Shown piece by piece: positions 1 through 9,158 of a DNA stretch of 64,000 nt. The number at the start of each line of letters is the position of its first letter. Within the stretch, counting starts at the first letter, position 1. The stretch is from JAAFHB01 sp038236995. Lineage in GTDB: Bacteria > Bacteroidota > Bacteroidia > Bacteroidales > Prolixibacteraceae. The notes below the pieces were generated by a model. It was not told the origin of the DNA, did not search any database, and saw only the letters and a program-made list of their open reading frames with translations. Both the position numbers and the translations under genes were made by a program. The stretch lies in NCBI GenBank assembly GCA_038236995.1, contig JBBRZE010000006.1:32279-96278 (forward strand). Direction: 5' to 3'.

Positions 1-2457
1 AACCCAGATTTTGGATGGCCGAAGATAAAAATCTGCAAGGCTCTTACCCTCTGTATTCCTTGAAAATACGCCCATAAAATCAACTTTCCCACTGGAGGTC
101 GGAACCGAATTATTGTTCCAGGTGATTGCAGTATTCAGACTATCGCTTACGAGTGAGTTATTAATTGAAAAATTCTCAAACATCAGATTTCCTCCAAGAA
201 CCGCATCTTTAGTTCCGATTCTGATCAACCATTTATTGCCTATATTCCTCGAATTGATGGTCAACCCCCGAACCTGATACTTATTAAAAAGCAGTTCATC
301 AGCAGATCCATCCATTGAAAGCGTTTTCTTTTCGGAGTTGATGTTACCTGTAAGAATAACAGGTGATTTAACCACTAATCCGGGAATAAAAAAACTACCA
401 AGCTCTTCCGTTTTCTTTATGTTGACATTATATTGAAAAGCATTTTTACCAGTGGAAGGCCGATCAGAAAAAGGAAGTTTGGCCGATGGGAGAAAATGTT
501 GAAGATAATCACGGATGGTGAGATCTAATTCTCCAAAAAGGTATTTACCGTCAATTGTTACATCAGCGACATCTGATCGAAGAGTAATATTGTTTTTTTC
601 AGCACTATTCGAAGTTTTCAGCAGGAGGCTTTGAATCTCAAGCACCTTATCATCCCTGTCAAACTTAAAATCATGAAGATCAATTTGGCCGTTAACATTA
701 TCAATATGGTCACCTGTGAAATTTGCGCTTACCTTAAACATCAGATCTGCCACCTTTCGTTCCTTTTCGAGACCAAGAATCACAAGATTAGCTCTTTCAA
801 CAGTCGATGTAAAGTTAAACTCTGGTATTTTTCCTGTAAAATCGGCTTTCCCGGCAAAATTCATTTTCAGGTTGTCATCCTCAATTTTTAATTCACCTTC
901 GAAACTGTGAGACCGTGCTTCACCGTTCACATAAATTGAATCAACCCGGTAATTGTTGAAATACAGACTGTCGATATTCCCTGCAATCAGTGCATCGAAT
1001 TGGTTGTTTTTCGATCGGGAACCGTTCACTTTGATCTCAAGAGATACTGACCCAAGCGGTGAATAATTTAATAATTTACCTGCCTCAAACGCCAGCGCTT
1101 TGATATTCCCTTTAAAATCAATTTCCCCTGATTTTTTGGGACGGATGGCGATGTCGGTTGACAATTTGCCTAGACTGCCATCCAGGGTTCCATATGCAAC
1201 AAAATCAGAAGGAAATCCGCTAAAATTTCCCTGATAGGTAAGCCTGACGTCATTTAGCAATACCTTTGGAATCTTAAGATAACGCAACGGAGCACTATCG
1301 GGCATTCGAATGGTTGCCAAATCGTTGAAATTAAAGGTATTGTTGTACAATTTAAAAAAGATAAACGTATTTTTCCAATCTGGCAACCCTTGCAGTTCAA
1401 GATCAGCGTTCAACTGTGTTTCTCTTCCAATTTTAAAATTGATACGTTTAAATTTCAAATTACTCAACGACCCTTTTATCCCACCCGAAAACAGTAACGG
1501 TTCGTTCATCCCCCACAATTCAGGAATGACATACGATAAATCGGTAAGAGATAACATTGACTCTTTAAAATCACTGTCTATTACGTAGCGGTTTGTTAAG
1601 GTCTGGCTCTTTTCATAATAGAGAGAATCGATGCCAAAAAGTTTGTTTTTAGATATTTTAATCCTATTTGCCTCAATGTGTGAATGATTCGAAACAAGTG
1701 TCATATTGGAGAGTTCCAAGCCGGTTGAATCAATTCGACCGGCAAACCTCAAATCCCCAATTGAAAACCCCGATTTTTCGTAAATTGAAGCATTATCAAG
1801 AAAGAAAGTTGTAATTGAATCGGTCTGATGCACATTTACCACAGATAAGTTAAGTTTGGTAATCTCCAAATCATCGAAGTTCATACCGTTCACCAGCGTA
1901 TCCTTCGCATTAATATCCTTATAACTTATTTTCGAATTCAGAAAGTAAAAATTGGTAAATGTGATATGCCAGGGTCGAAGCGTATCGGGTTTTGACGTTT
2001 CTGATCCAGCTAGAAATTGGAAATTATACCCTGTTGTGTCTTTCAGAATGTTGATTTTTGAATCCTCGAAATTGAGATCACCAAAATGAATTCTCCTTTC
2101 GAGAAGCGCTAAACTGTCGATTTGGAGTTTAACGCTGCCGACATAGAACATTGTATCCTGATTCTGGTCCTCAATCAGCACTTTTTCAAGAACAATGCTT
2201 TTAAATAAGGAAATGTCAACACCTCCGACGCTTATATTGGCTTTGTACGTATGTGACAATTGATCCATTACCCACTGAGCAACAAATGTTTGAACTCTTG
2301 GAGAGCGAAAAGTCAGGTATGCCACGCCAAACAATGTTGAGAGCGTGAAAACTAAGATAAGTAATATATTAAACCTTTTTTTGATACTTTTGATCTTTAT
2401 TTTAGAATAACCGGAGAACCGGATAGCATACTTGATTTGACTTTTGCAAGGTAACAC
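1..2457 (-). CDS. TamB/AsmA-like translocation and assembly module protein (partial, 3' end outside window)
   Basis: The minus strand is open from about 2520 to the left window edge, so this is the N-terminal ~815 residues of a very large protein. It starts with a basic stretch and one membrane anchor (RFNILLILVFTLSTLF), then a long run of beta-strand-rich repeats with phrases such as GNIDSLYFNNYRV and LKMNFAGKADFTG. This is the look of Bacteroidota TamB/AsmA-like proteins, which bridge inner and outer membrane and take part in outer-membrane protein or lipid transport. It is divergent from tsaD, an arrangement I recall from other Bacteroidales. The start is uncertain: no in-frame ATG exists between the in-frame stop at 2563-2565 and the anchor, and the only conventional candidate is GTG at 2455-2457. 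The family call is confident; the exact role is not known. Confidence 0.82.
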   Translation of the reverse strand, partial: MLPCKSQIKYAIRFSGYSKIKIKSIKKRFNILLILVFTLSTLFGVAYLTFRSPRVQTFVAQWVMDQLSHTYKANISVGGVDISLFKSIVLEKVLIEDQNQDTMFYVGSVKLQIDSLALLERRIHFGDLNFEDSKINILKDTTGYNFQFLAGSETSKPDTLRPWHITFTNFYFLNSKISYKDINAKDTLVNGMNFDDLEITKLNLSVVNVHQTDSITTFFLDNASIYEKSGFSIGDLRFAGRIDSTGLELSNMTLVSNHSHIEANRIKISKNKLFGIDSLYYEKSQTLTNRYVIDSDFKESMLSLTDLSYVIPELWGMNEPLLFSGGIKGSLSNLKFKRINFKIGRETQLNADLELQGLPDWKNTFIFFKLYNNTFNFNDLATIRMPDSAPLRYLKIPKVLLNDVRLTYQGNFSGFPSDFVAYGTLDGSLGKLSTDIAIRPKKSGEIDFKGNIKALAFEAGKLLNYSPLGSVSLEIKVNGSRSKNNQFDALIAGNIDSLYFNNYRVDSIYVNGEARSHSFEGELKIEDDNLKMNFAGKADFTGKIPEFNFTSTVERANLVILGLEKERKVADLMFKVSANFTGDHIDNVNGQIDLHDFKFDRDDKVLEIQSLLLKTSNSAEKNNITLRSDVADVTIDGKYLFGELDLTIRDYLQHFLPSAKLPFSDRPSTGKNAFQYNVNIKKTEELGSFFIPGLVVKSPVILTGNINSEKKTLSMDGSADELLFNKYQVRGLTINSRNIGNKWLIRIGTKDAVLGGNLMFENFSINNSLVSDSLNTAITWNNNSVPTSSGKVDFMGVFSRNTEGKSLADFYLRPSKIWV

Positions 2458-2520
2458 TTTTTGAAGTCCGGTAATATGTGGTATTAACGGATATCGAAAT
2501 AAATAGGATAAATTAACAGA

Positions 2521-3555
2521 ATGAGTAAAAACAGAGATATTATAATTCTTGGGATAGAATCTTCATGTGATGATACATCAGCCGCAATAATTCGCAATAA
2601 TCTGATTCTTAGCAATGAAGTATCAGGACAAACTGTACACATTGCTTATGGTGGCGTTGTTCCTGAACTTGCTTCCAGGGCTCATCAACAGAATATCATT
2701 CCGGTGGTTGATCTGGCCATAAAAAAATCGGGCATTTCAATGGATGAAATTTCCGCAGTCGCTTTTACGCGTGGACCAGGCCTACTGGGATCGTTACTCG
2801 TCGGAACTTCATTCGCCAAAGGTTTTGCGTTGGCAAGAGGAATTCCATTGATTGAGGTGAATCATCTACAGGGTCACGTTTTGGCCCACTTTGTCAAAGA
2901 ACAATCCGTTGAGAAAAAAGAACCAGGATTTCCTTTTCTGTGCCTGTTAGTATCGGGCGGAAATTCGCAAATCATTGTTGTTCGCGATCATCTTGATATG
3001 GAAGTAATTGGACAAACAATTGATGATGCTGCCGGAGAGGCCTTCGATAAATGCGCAAAGGTGATCGGATTACCCTATCCGGGTGGACCATTGATTGATA
3101 AACTGGCTAAGGAGGGTGATCCAAAAGCATTTGTATTTGCAAAGCCCAAACTTCCGGGATTAGACTACAGTTTCAGTGGTTTAAAAACCTCATTTCTCTA
3201 TTTCATTCGTGACAGAATGGCTGAAAATCCTAATTTTATTGAAGAAAACAGGGCCGATATCTGCGCTTCGCTGCAATATACGATCATCGAAGTCTTAATG
3301 ACAAAAGTAAAACGAGCGGCCAAGGAAACCGGCATCCGAACGATCGCAGTTGCCGGTGGGGTTTCTGCCAATTCAGGACTTAGAAAGGCCTTACTCGATG
3401 CAGCTGAAAAATACAACTGGGAAATGCACATCCCTGCATTTAAATTCACTACCGATAATGCGGCAATGATTGCAATTACAGGTTATTATAAATACCTTAA
3501 AGGTGAATTTGCTTCTCAGGATGCGGTGCCATATTCTAGAGTTTCTTTAAAATAA
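2521..3555 (+). CDS. tsaD: tRNA N6-threonylcarbamoyladenosine transferase TsaD
   Basis: TsaD (Gcp/Kae1/YgjD family) transfers the threonylcarbamoyl group from threonylcarbamoyl-AMP to A37 of ANN-decoding tRNAs, working with TsaB, TsaE and TsaC in the cytoplasm. The 344-residue length is normal. Visible hallmarks are the N-terminal ATPase-fold motif GIESSCDDTS (11-20), the metal-binding histidines H115 and H119 in NHLQGH, the LLVSGGNSQ phosphate loop, and the C-terminal metal ligand D312 in TTDNAAM. The ATG at 2521 is the first good start and has no obvious strong Shine-Dalgarno sequence, as is usual in Bacteroidota. It is divergent from the TamB-like gene and ends in a shared hairpin terminator with convergent glyA. 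Confidence 0.97.
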   Translation: MSKNRDIIILGIESSCDDTSAAIIRNNLILSNEVSGQTVHIAYGGVVPELASRAHQQNIIPVVDLAIKKSGISMDEISAVAFTRGPGLLGSLLVGTSFAKGFALARGIPLIEVNHLQGHVLAHFVKEQSVEKKEPGFPFLCLLVSGGNSQIIVVRDHLDMEVIGQTIDDAAGEAFDKCAKVIGLPYPGGPLIDKLAKEGDPKAFVFAKPKLPGLDYSFSGLKTSFLYFIRDRMAENPNFIEENRADICASLQYTIIEVLMTKVKRAAKETGIRTIAVAGGVSANSGLRKALLDAAEKYNWEMHIPAFKFTTDNAAMIAITGYYKYLKGEFASQDAVPYSRVSLK

Positions 3556-3610
3556 GCCAAAGAGATGAAGTAATGGGAGAAAGTCAAAAAATGATAAATT
3601 CTCAATAAAA

Positions 3611-3636
3611 TACGGGGCCGAAATTTCGGCCCCGTA
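3611..3636. terminator. Bidirectional terminator between tsaD and glyA
   Basis: A perfect inverted repeat (arms TACGGGGCCGAAA and TTTCGGCCCCGTA) is followed by a T-rich stretch (tatttttaag) on the plus strand. It lies between the convergent stops of tsaD (3555) and glyA (3662) and can serve both. Confidence 0.85.
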
Positions 3637-3661
3637 TATTTTTAAGATTCTTTAAAATGTC

Positions 3662-4942
3662 TTACCACGCAAACATTGGAAAACCTTCCATCATTTTATT
3701 AACTCGTCCGCGTACGTCGGTGATTACATTCTCGTTGTCGGCATTTTGAAGTACTTCGTCGATCAGATCAACAATAATCGCCATATCCTTCTCTTTCATT
3801 CCGCGCGTTGTAATCGCAGGAGTTCCGACGCGCAAACCTGAAGTAAGGAATGGTGAACGTGAATCGAAAGGAACCATGTTTTTATTGATCGTGATATCAG
3901 CAAGTACCAACGCATTTTCTGCTTTTTTACCCGTAAGATCAGGGAATTTGGTACGCAAATCGATCAGCATTGAATGGTTATCGGTTCCGCCTGAAATTAC
4001 TTTGTATCCCTTGTCCATAAAAGCCTTGGCCATCACCTTTGCATTCTTCTGAACCAACGTTTGGTATTCGATATATTCCGGAGCAAGTGCTTCGCCAAAA
4101 GCAACTGCCTTCGCTGCAATCACATGTTCCAGCGGGCCACCCTGCGTTCCGGGGAAAATGGCAGAATCAAGAAGCGACGACATCATTTTCAACTCGCCTT
4201 TCTTTGTTGTAAGACCCCATGGGTTTTCAAAATCTTTACCCAACAGGATAATACCGCCACGTGGCCCACGTAATGTTTTATGGGTAGTTGAAGTAACGAT
4301 GTGCGCATATTTCACCGGATTGTCAAGCAAGCCGGCAGCAATCAATCCTGCAGGATGCGCCATATCAACCATAAAAATAGCTCCGATTTTATCGGCAAGA
4401 TTACGCATCCGCTGATAATCCCACTCACGTGAATACGCCGAAGCGCCTGCAATAATCAGTTTTGGAAGTTCTTTCATTGCAACTTCTTCCATCATGTCAT
4501 AATCAACAAGTCCGGTATCTTCCTTCACAGAATAGGCAACCGGACGGTAAAATAATCCTGATGAATTAACAGGTGACCCATGTGAAAGATGACCTCCATG
4601 CGACAAATCAAGTCCCATAAAGGTATCACCCGGTTTTAAACAGGTCATTAACACTGCCATATTCGCCTGGGCTCCCGAATGGGGTTGCACATTCGCATAT
4701 TCAGCGCCAAAAAGTAATTTCAAACGGTCGATGGCAAGTTGTTCCGACTCGTCAACAAACTGACATCCGCCATAATAACGGTGGCCAGGGTAGCCTTCGG
4801 CATATTTATTCGTCAGACATGAACCCATTGCCTGCATCACCTGTTCCGAAACAAAGTTCTCAGAGGCAATCAATTCAATACCATGTAACTGACGTTGTCT
4901 CTCTTTTTCAATAATTTCAAAAATCTGGGTATCCCGTTTCAT
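3662..4942 (-). CDS. glyA: Serine hydroxymethyltransferase
   Basis: GlyA interconverts serine plus tetrahydrofolate with glycine plus 5,10-methylene-THF, feeding one-carbon metabolism in the cytoplasm; it is a PLP enzyme. The 426-residue protein is full length. It has ELIASENFVS near the N-terminus, the YPGHRYYGGC substrate loop (51-60), the HSGAQAN PLP phosphate region (88-94), VDMAHPAGL with the PLP-ring aspartate, and the Schiff-base lysine K222 in STTHKTLRGPRGG. The ATG at 4942 precedes the conserved MKRD start. A -7-like element lies upstream at 5054-5061 on the minus strand, giving a leader of about 110 nt. It appears monocistronic, convergent with tsaD. Confidence 0.98.
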   Translation of the reverse strand: MKRDTQIFEIIEKERQRQLHGIELIASENFVSEQVMQAMGSCLTNKYAEGYPGHRYYGGCQFVDESEQLAIDRLKLLFGAEYANVQPHSGAQANMAVLMTCLKPGDTFMGLDLSHGGHLSHGSPVNSSGLFYRPVAYSVKEDTGLVDYDMMEEVAMKELPKLIIAGASAYSREWDYQRMRNLADKIGAIFMVDMAHPAGLIAAGLLDNPVKYAHIVTSTTHKTLRGPRGGIILLGKDFENPWGLTTKKGELKMMSSLLDSAIFPGTQGGPLEHVIAAKAVAFGEALAPEYIEYQTLVQKNAKVMAKAFMDKGYKVISGGTDNHSMLIDLRTKFPDLTGKKAENALVLADITINKNMVPFDSRSPFLTSGLRVGTPAITTRGMKEKDMAIIVDLIDEVLQNADNENVITDVRGRVNKMMEGFPMFAW

Positions 4943-5053
4943 TGTAAAAATCTTTTGGATAAATTTTAAACTTATGTCGTTCTTTATTTTTTCTTTGATG
5001 TCACCTGTTTAATACAAAGTATCCGGCTTCCAGCCTTTAACTTCAATAAAGCG

Positions 5054-5061
5054 CAAATTTA
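5054..5061 (-). promoter_or_regulatory. Putative -7 promoter element of glyA
   Basis: On the minus strand this reads TAAATTTG, an exact match to the Bacteroidota -7 consensus TAnnTTTG, about 110 nt upstream of the glyA ATG. I did not find a well-spaced -33 TTTG. Confidence 0.45.
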
Positions 5062-5137
5062 CTGTTTCTGTATTAAACCTTGACAGCTATGGATCGCTCT
5101 TTATAAATGAAAGTTTCAACGATTGTTCATATTATGA

Positions 5138-6913
5138 CTATTCTTCCGAAAAACGGACCAGTTCAGAACGATAAGCATTGAAAATAGTTGACTTCGAAAT
5201 AAAACCAACATACTTCTTATCACTGACAACCGGAAGATTCCATGCACCGGTATCATTAAATTTCTTCATCACGCTATCCATCCTTTCATCCAGCGTAATA
5301 ATTGCCGGAGGCATAGTCATAAGGTCTTTTACCAATGTTTTATTGTAACGTTCCTTATCAAACATGAATTGCCTGACATCATCGAGCAGAACCACCCCGC
5401 AAAAATTTTCTTCGCGATCAATCACAGGAAAAATATTGCGTTTTGACCTTGAAATGATCCGAACCAATTCCCCCAAAGTGCTGTTAACTTTAAGGGTTAG
5501 CAGATCTGTCTCAATCACTGTTTTCAATTTGAGCAAAGTAAGTACTGCCTTATCTTTGTTGTGGGTAATAAGTTCGCCGCGCTGGGCAAGCCTGATATGG
5601 TAAATCGAATGTGGTTCAAGTGGAGTTATCGTGAGGTAAGCAGTTGCCGCAGTGATCATCAACGGGATCAGCAATCCGAAACCGCCCGTGATCTCAGCGA
5701 TCAAAAAGATAGCCGTCATCGGTGAATGCATCACTCCTGCCATCATTCCTGCCATTCCTGCCAATGCAAAATTACGGGCAGGTACCAGGTTTCCATCCAA
5801 ATTAAGAATTGAGGAGACGAAGAAACCAGCCATTCCACCCAGGAACAAAGTCGGTGCAAATATCCCGCCGCTTCCACCGGCGCCTGTTGTTGCTGCAGTA
5901 GCCACAATTTTAACCAGCATAATCACCAGGATCAATCCGATTAATATAAACCGGTCATCTTTGAATACGACAAAAAGAGAGTTGTTCAGAATACTCGATC
6001 CGGCATCTGAAAGTATCTGTTCGATTGATAAATATCCTTCACCCCAAAGTGAAGGGAAAAGAAATATTAAAACACCCAACATCGTTCCGCCGATCAAAAC
6101 CTTTAAATAGGGATTCCCGATTTTCCTGAACCGCCCTTCAACGTACAGGTTGCCCTTCGTAAAAAGATAGGAGAAGAGACCGCAAATAATCCCCAGAACA
6201 ATGTACCAGGGGATATTTGTAACATTAAATGCTTTGTCAATTTGAAATTCAAAATGGTGTGCACTGCCCATTAAGAAATAGGCCAGGGAGGCCGAAGTGG
6301 CTGCCGAAATCATTAGCGGCAACAGTGATGACATTGTCAGGTCGAGCATGAGTACCTCGATTGCAAATAACATTCCGGCAAGGGGCGCTTTGAAAATACC
6401 GGCAATTGCACCGGCGGCCCCGCAACCAATCAGAACGGTCATCGTGCGATAACTCAGATTGAAGGATCGCGCAATATTTGAACCAATGGAAGAACCTGTC
6501 AATACAACAGGGGCCTCCGCTCCCACCGATCCGCCAAAACCGATTGTAATGGTACTCGAAATAATTGAGGTAAACATGTTGTGGGCGCGCATCACCCCTT
6601 TATTATTGGAAATCGACTCCAGCACTTTGGTAATCCCATGTCCGATATCGTCCTTAACGAAAAATCGCACATACAATACAGTGATTAGAATTCCGATTCC
6701 GGGATAGGCGAGATAGAGGTAATTCTCTGAATAGGAGGTGAAATTCTGTGTTAATACTTTTCCAAGATAATGGATCAGATTTTTTAGAATAATCGCTGTC
6801 AAACCACTCAGTATACCGACTACAAAGCTAAGAATCAGCAATACCTCATGTTCGTTAAGGTGTTTTAGACGCCATTCCCTGATCTTTTCAATTAATTGGA
6901 CGGATTTTCCCAT
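5138..6913 (-). CDS. ClC-family chloride channel/transporter with C-terminal CBS pair
   Basis: A voltage-gated ClC-type anion channel or Cl-/H+ antiporter of the inner membrane, 591 residues. The ClC core covers about 20-430 with many hydrophobic helices. Selectivity-filter signatures are GHGITK (91-96, where E. coli has GSGIP), GAEAP with gating glutamate E133, and GGIFAPTLF. A tandem CBS pair fills about 450-585, typical of regulated ClC proteins that bind adenine nucleotides. Oddity: the helix carrying the internal proton glutamate reads FAIEVL (E186, V187), so the residue equivalent to E. coli ClC-ec1 E203 is Val, as in eukaryotic ClC channels. Whether it is channel-like or an exchanger cannot be decided from sequence. 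A TAATTTTG -7-like element lies just upstream (6921-6928). Confidence 0.93.
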   Translation of the reverse strand: MGKSVQLIEKIREWRLKHLNEHEVLLILSFVVGILSGLTAIILKNLIHYLGKVLTQNFTSYSENYLYLAYPGIGILITVLYVRFFVKDDIGHGITKVLESISNNKGVMRAHNMFTSIISSTITIGFGGSVGAEAPVVLTGSSIGSNIARSFNLSYRTMTVLIGCGAAGAIAGIFKAPLAGMLFAIEVLMLDLTMSSLLPLMISAATSASLAYFLMGSAHHFEFQIDKAFNVTNIPWYIVLGIICGLFSYLFTKGNLYVEGRFRKIGNPYLKVLIGGTMLGVLIFLFPSLWGEGYLSIEQILSDAGSSILNNSLFVVFKDDRFILIGLILVIMLVKIVATAATTGAGGSGGIFAPTLFLGGMAGFFVSSILNLDGNLVPARNFALAGMAGMMAGVMHSPMTAIFLIAEITGGFGLLIPLMITAATAYLTITPLEPHSIYHIRLAQRGELITHNKDKAVLTLLKLKTVIETDLLTLKVNSTLGELVRIISRSKRNIFPVIDREENFCGVVLLDDVRQFMFDKERYNKTLVKDLMTMPPAIITLDERMDSVMKKFNDTGAWNLPVVSDKKYVGFISKSTIFNAYRSELVRFSEE

Positions 6914-6920
6914 TGTCCTG

Positions 6921-6928
6921 CAAAATTA
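6921..6928 (-). promoter_or_regulatory. Putative -7 promoter element of the ClC gene
   Basis: Minus-strand TAATTTTG matches TAnnTTTG and ends 8 nt before the ATG at 6913, so the transcript would have almost no leader. No convincing -33 partner was seen. Confidence 0.35.
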
Positions 6929-7007
6929 GTTTATTTCATGTTAAAGAACAGCTTTTGGTAGCTATTCGTGAAAGATTCAATTATAAAATTATTGAATATA
7001 ACCATAG

Positions 7008-7035
7008 TTTGTTGAAAATGAATTATGTATTTTTG
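7008..7035 (+). promoter_or_regulatory. Putative promoter of the PLDc_N gene
   Basis: TATTTTTG at 7028-7035 matches the Bacteroidota -7 consensus, with a TTTG at 7008-7011. The 16-nt spacing is a little short. It lies about 70 nt upstream of the ATG at 7107. Confidence 0.45.
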
Positions 7036-7106
7036 TAGTACACAGAAAATGGATGTAATTGTTAATTGAAATTGAAGACTAACTATTAAATTAAAAAACA
7101 AAGCCA

Positions 7107-7319
7107 ATGGAACTACTCGGAATTATTGGTCCCTTTCAGATCTTAGTATTTCTAACGATTATTTTTATTACAGCAATACTACCCATTCTCGCAATTATCG
7201 ATATTTTAAGATCTGAATTTGCGGGAAATAACAAGATAATGTGGGTGTTGATCGTTTTATTTATGAACATCATCGGATCAATTCTCTATTTTTTAATTGG
7301 AAGAGATCAAAAGATCTGA
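7107..7319 (+). CDS. Small membrane protein with PLDc_N (phospholipase D nuclease N-terminal-like) domain
   Basis: A 70-residue protein that is almost entirely two transmembrane helices (about 7-32 and 45-64) separated by a short charged loop with DILRSEF, and ending in the basic tail GRDQKI. The pattern PILAIIDILRSEF ... KIMWVLIVLFMNIIGSILYFLIGR is characteristic of the PLDc_N family. That domain occurs at the N-terminus of cardiolipin synthases and as stand-alone two-helix proteins in Bacteroidota. The function of the stand-alone form is unknown. It has its own promoter-like element and lies 62 bp before the serine hydrolase gene, so the two may be co-transcribed. Confidence 0.8.
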   Translation: MELLGIIGPFQILVFLTIIFITAILPILAIIDILRSEFAGNNKIMWVLIVLFMNIIGSILYFLIGRDQKI

Positions 7320-7381
7320 CAGATCTGACGAATTCAATACGAAATTCACAAAAAAGGATGTCCAATTTAATTTGATTAAAT

Positions 7382-8674
7382 ATGAAAAGTCTGTTTGTTG
7401 CTTTATTATTAGGGATGGTACTGTCAATAAGTGCCCAGACCAAATCAATTAAGAATTCTCCGGTACTGACGGAAGGTACGCCCGAAAGTGTCGGGATGTC
7501 GGCTCAGCGACTGGCAAGGATAGAAACGATGTGCGCCGATGCGGTTGCCAAAGGTGAGATACCGGGGATCGTGGCACTGGTGGCACGGAATGGAAAAATT
7601 GTTTATTACAAGGCATTCGGAAAAGCTGATAACCAAAGCGGACGCAATTTAAAACGTGATGACATATTCAGGATTGCATCACAAAGTAAAGCGATTACCT
7701 CAACCGCTGTAATGATGCTTTGGGAAGAGGGAAAATTCAGACTCGATGATCCTATTTCAAAATACATTCCCGAGTTTAAGGATCCGCAAGTCCTAAAAAC
7801 ATTTCAATACAGTGATACTTCGTATACTACCACTCCGGCATCAGGCGAAATCACGATACGTCAGTTGCTGAGTCACACTTCGGGCCTTGGATATGGAGTT
7901 ATTGATGGTGACGAACGGTTTAATATGATCTATCATAAAGCCGGTATTACGGATGTTTTTTCGGAAAAGCAGGTTACGATTGCAGAGAGCGTGAAAAAAC
8001 TTGCAAAGCTCCCTTTGCATCACAACCCCGGAGAGAAATTCACTTATAGTGAAGGACTCGATGTGTTGGGTTATATGGTTGAAATTCTATCCGGAATGCC
8101 ATTTGATCAGTACCTGAAGAAACATCTGTTTGAGCCGCTTGGGATGAATGATACCTGGTTTTACCTCCCAAATGATAAGTCAAACCGACTGGTTTCGGTT
8201 CAGCAAAAGAACGATAAAGGGGAATGGGAACGCTATCCGGTAACTTTCTATGATCCTGATTATCCGATCAAAGGGGCAAAGGCTTTCTTTTCGGGCGGCG
8301 CCGGATTGTCGAGCACAGCGAAAGACTATGCCACCTTCCTGCAAATGTACCTCAACGGAGGAGAGCTGAACGGCGTGAGAATTTTAAGCCGGACGACTGT
8401 CGAAACGATGTTAAGCAACCAGACGGGTTCGATCTATGGTGGCCCCGATAAATTTTTCGGTCTCGCGTTTTCAGTAATCACACCTGCCGGCGAAGGAAAG
8501 GGAGGACAGAGCAGTACCGGAACATTCGAGTGGGGCGGCTATTTCAACACGCAGTATTTTGCCGATCCGAAGGAGAAAATCATCGGGATACTGATGAAGC
8601 AAACGCAGGGAAATGTAAGCGATAACACCGGCTGGAGGTTCCGTCAATTGATCGGACAATCGCTGGATGATTGA
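7382..8674 (+). CDS. Secreted serine hydrolase, class C beta-lactamase/DD-peptidase fold
   Basis: A 430-residue protein with a Sec signal peptide (about 1-19, LSISAQ) and a beta-lactamase family (PF00144) domain. The catalytic SxxK motif is S100-Q-S-K103 in RIASQSKAITS. Further family phrases are REDIF-like RDDIFRIAS, LLSHTSGLGYG, the Tyr motif YSEGLDVLGYMVE (normally YxN, here Y-S-E), FEPLGMNDTWF and SGGAGLSSTAKDYATFL. Members hydrolyse esters or D-amino-acid peptides more often than beta-lactams, so antibiotic resistance should not be assumed. The export signal suggests a periplasmic or surface role. It follows the PLDc_N gene on the same strand. Confidence 0.9.
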   Translation: MKSLFVALLLGMVLSISAQTKSIKNSPVLTEGTPESVGMSAQRLARIETMCADAVAKGEIPGIVALVARNGKIVYYKAFGKADNQSGRNLKRDDIFRIASQSKAITSTAVMMLWEEGKFRLDDPISKYIPEFKDPQVLKTFQYSDTSYTTTPASGEITIRQLLSHTSGLGYGVIDGDERFNMIYHKAGITDVFSEKQVTIAESVKKLAKLPLHHNPGEKFTYSEGLDVLGYMVEILSGMPFDQYLKKHLFEPLGMNDTWFYLPNDKSNRLVSVQQKNDKGEWERYPVTFYDPDYPIKGAKAFFSGGAGLSSTAKDYATFLQMYLNGGELNGVRILSRTTVETMLSNQTGSIYGGPDKFFGLAFSVITPAGEGKGGQSSTGTFEWGGYFNTQYFADPKEKIIGILMKQTQGNVSDNTGWRFRQLIGQSLDD

Positions 8675-8720
8675 TTTTTAAATATCTATTTCTGTAATTA
8701 AAAAATAAAAACAACCAAAA

Positions 8721-9059
8721 ATGAAAAGGGAAACATTGATTACAACAAGTACATCGCTAGATGGGTATAAGATAGTGAAACAATTGGGACTTGTGCGGGG
8801 AATTACAGTTCGCTCACGCAGCATACTGGGAAATATGGCGGGAGGATTTATGTCAATTTTCGGCGGGAAAAGCAGTATTTATACCGAATTATGCGAAAAT
8901 GCACGCGAAGAGGCGTTGCAGCTGATGATTCTTCACGCGCAGGAACTTGGTGCCAATGCAATTATCTGTATGCGTTACGATGCGAATGATGTAATGAGTG
9001 GGTTGACCGAAGTTCTTGCATATGGAACGGCTGTTGTAGTCGAAGAGATCTACAAATAA
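8721..9059 (+). CDS. YbjQ/UPF0145 family protein
   Basis: A 112-residue cytoplasmic protein of the YbjQ family (UPF0145, sometimes called heavy-metal-binding domain). It shows the typical pattern: N-terminal TSTSLDGYKIVKQLGLVRGITVRSRS, a central region rich in Gly and Ser, then AREEALQLMILHAQELGANAIICMRYDAN and a C-terminal strand ending YGTAVVVEE. Solved homologues form pentamers; the biochemical role is unknown. It follows the serine hydrolase by 46 bp on the same strand and is terminated by a strong hairpin. Confidence 0.92.
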   Translation: MKRETLITTSTSLDGYKIVKQLGLVRGITVRSRSILGNMAGGFMSIFGGKSSIYTELCENAREEALQLMILHAQELGANAIICMRYDANDVMSGLTEVLAYGTAVVVEEIYK

Positions 9060-9105
9060 ATTTATTCTCCAACTTTAGAAGGAGACCATACCCTATTGAA
9101 ATAAA

Positions 9106-9131
9106 GCCCTGCGGAATGTGATCCGCAGGGC
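9106..9131. terminator. Bidirectional terminator hairpin
   Basis: A perfect 10-bp GC-rich stem (GCCCTGCGGA / TCCGCAGGGC) with a 6-nt loop lies between the convergent stops at 9059 (YbjQ) and 9159. AT-rich flanks on both sides fit use in both directions. Confidence 0.8.
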
Positions 9132-9158
9132 ATTTATCATTGTATGAATAGTCGCCGT

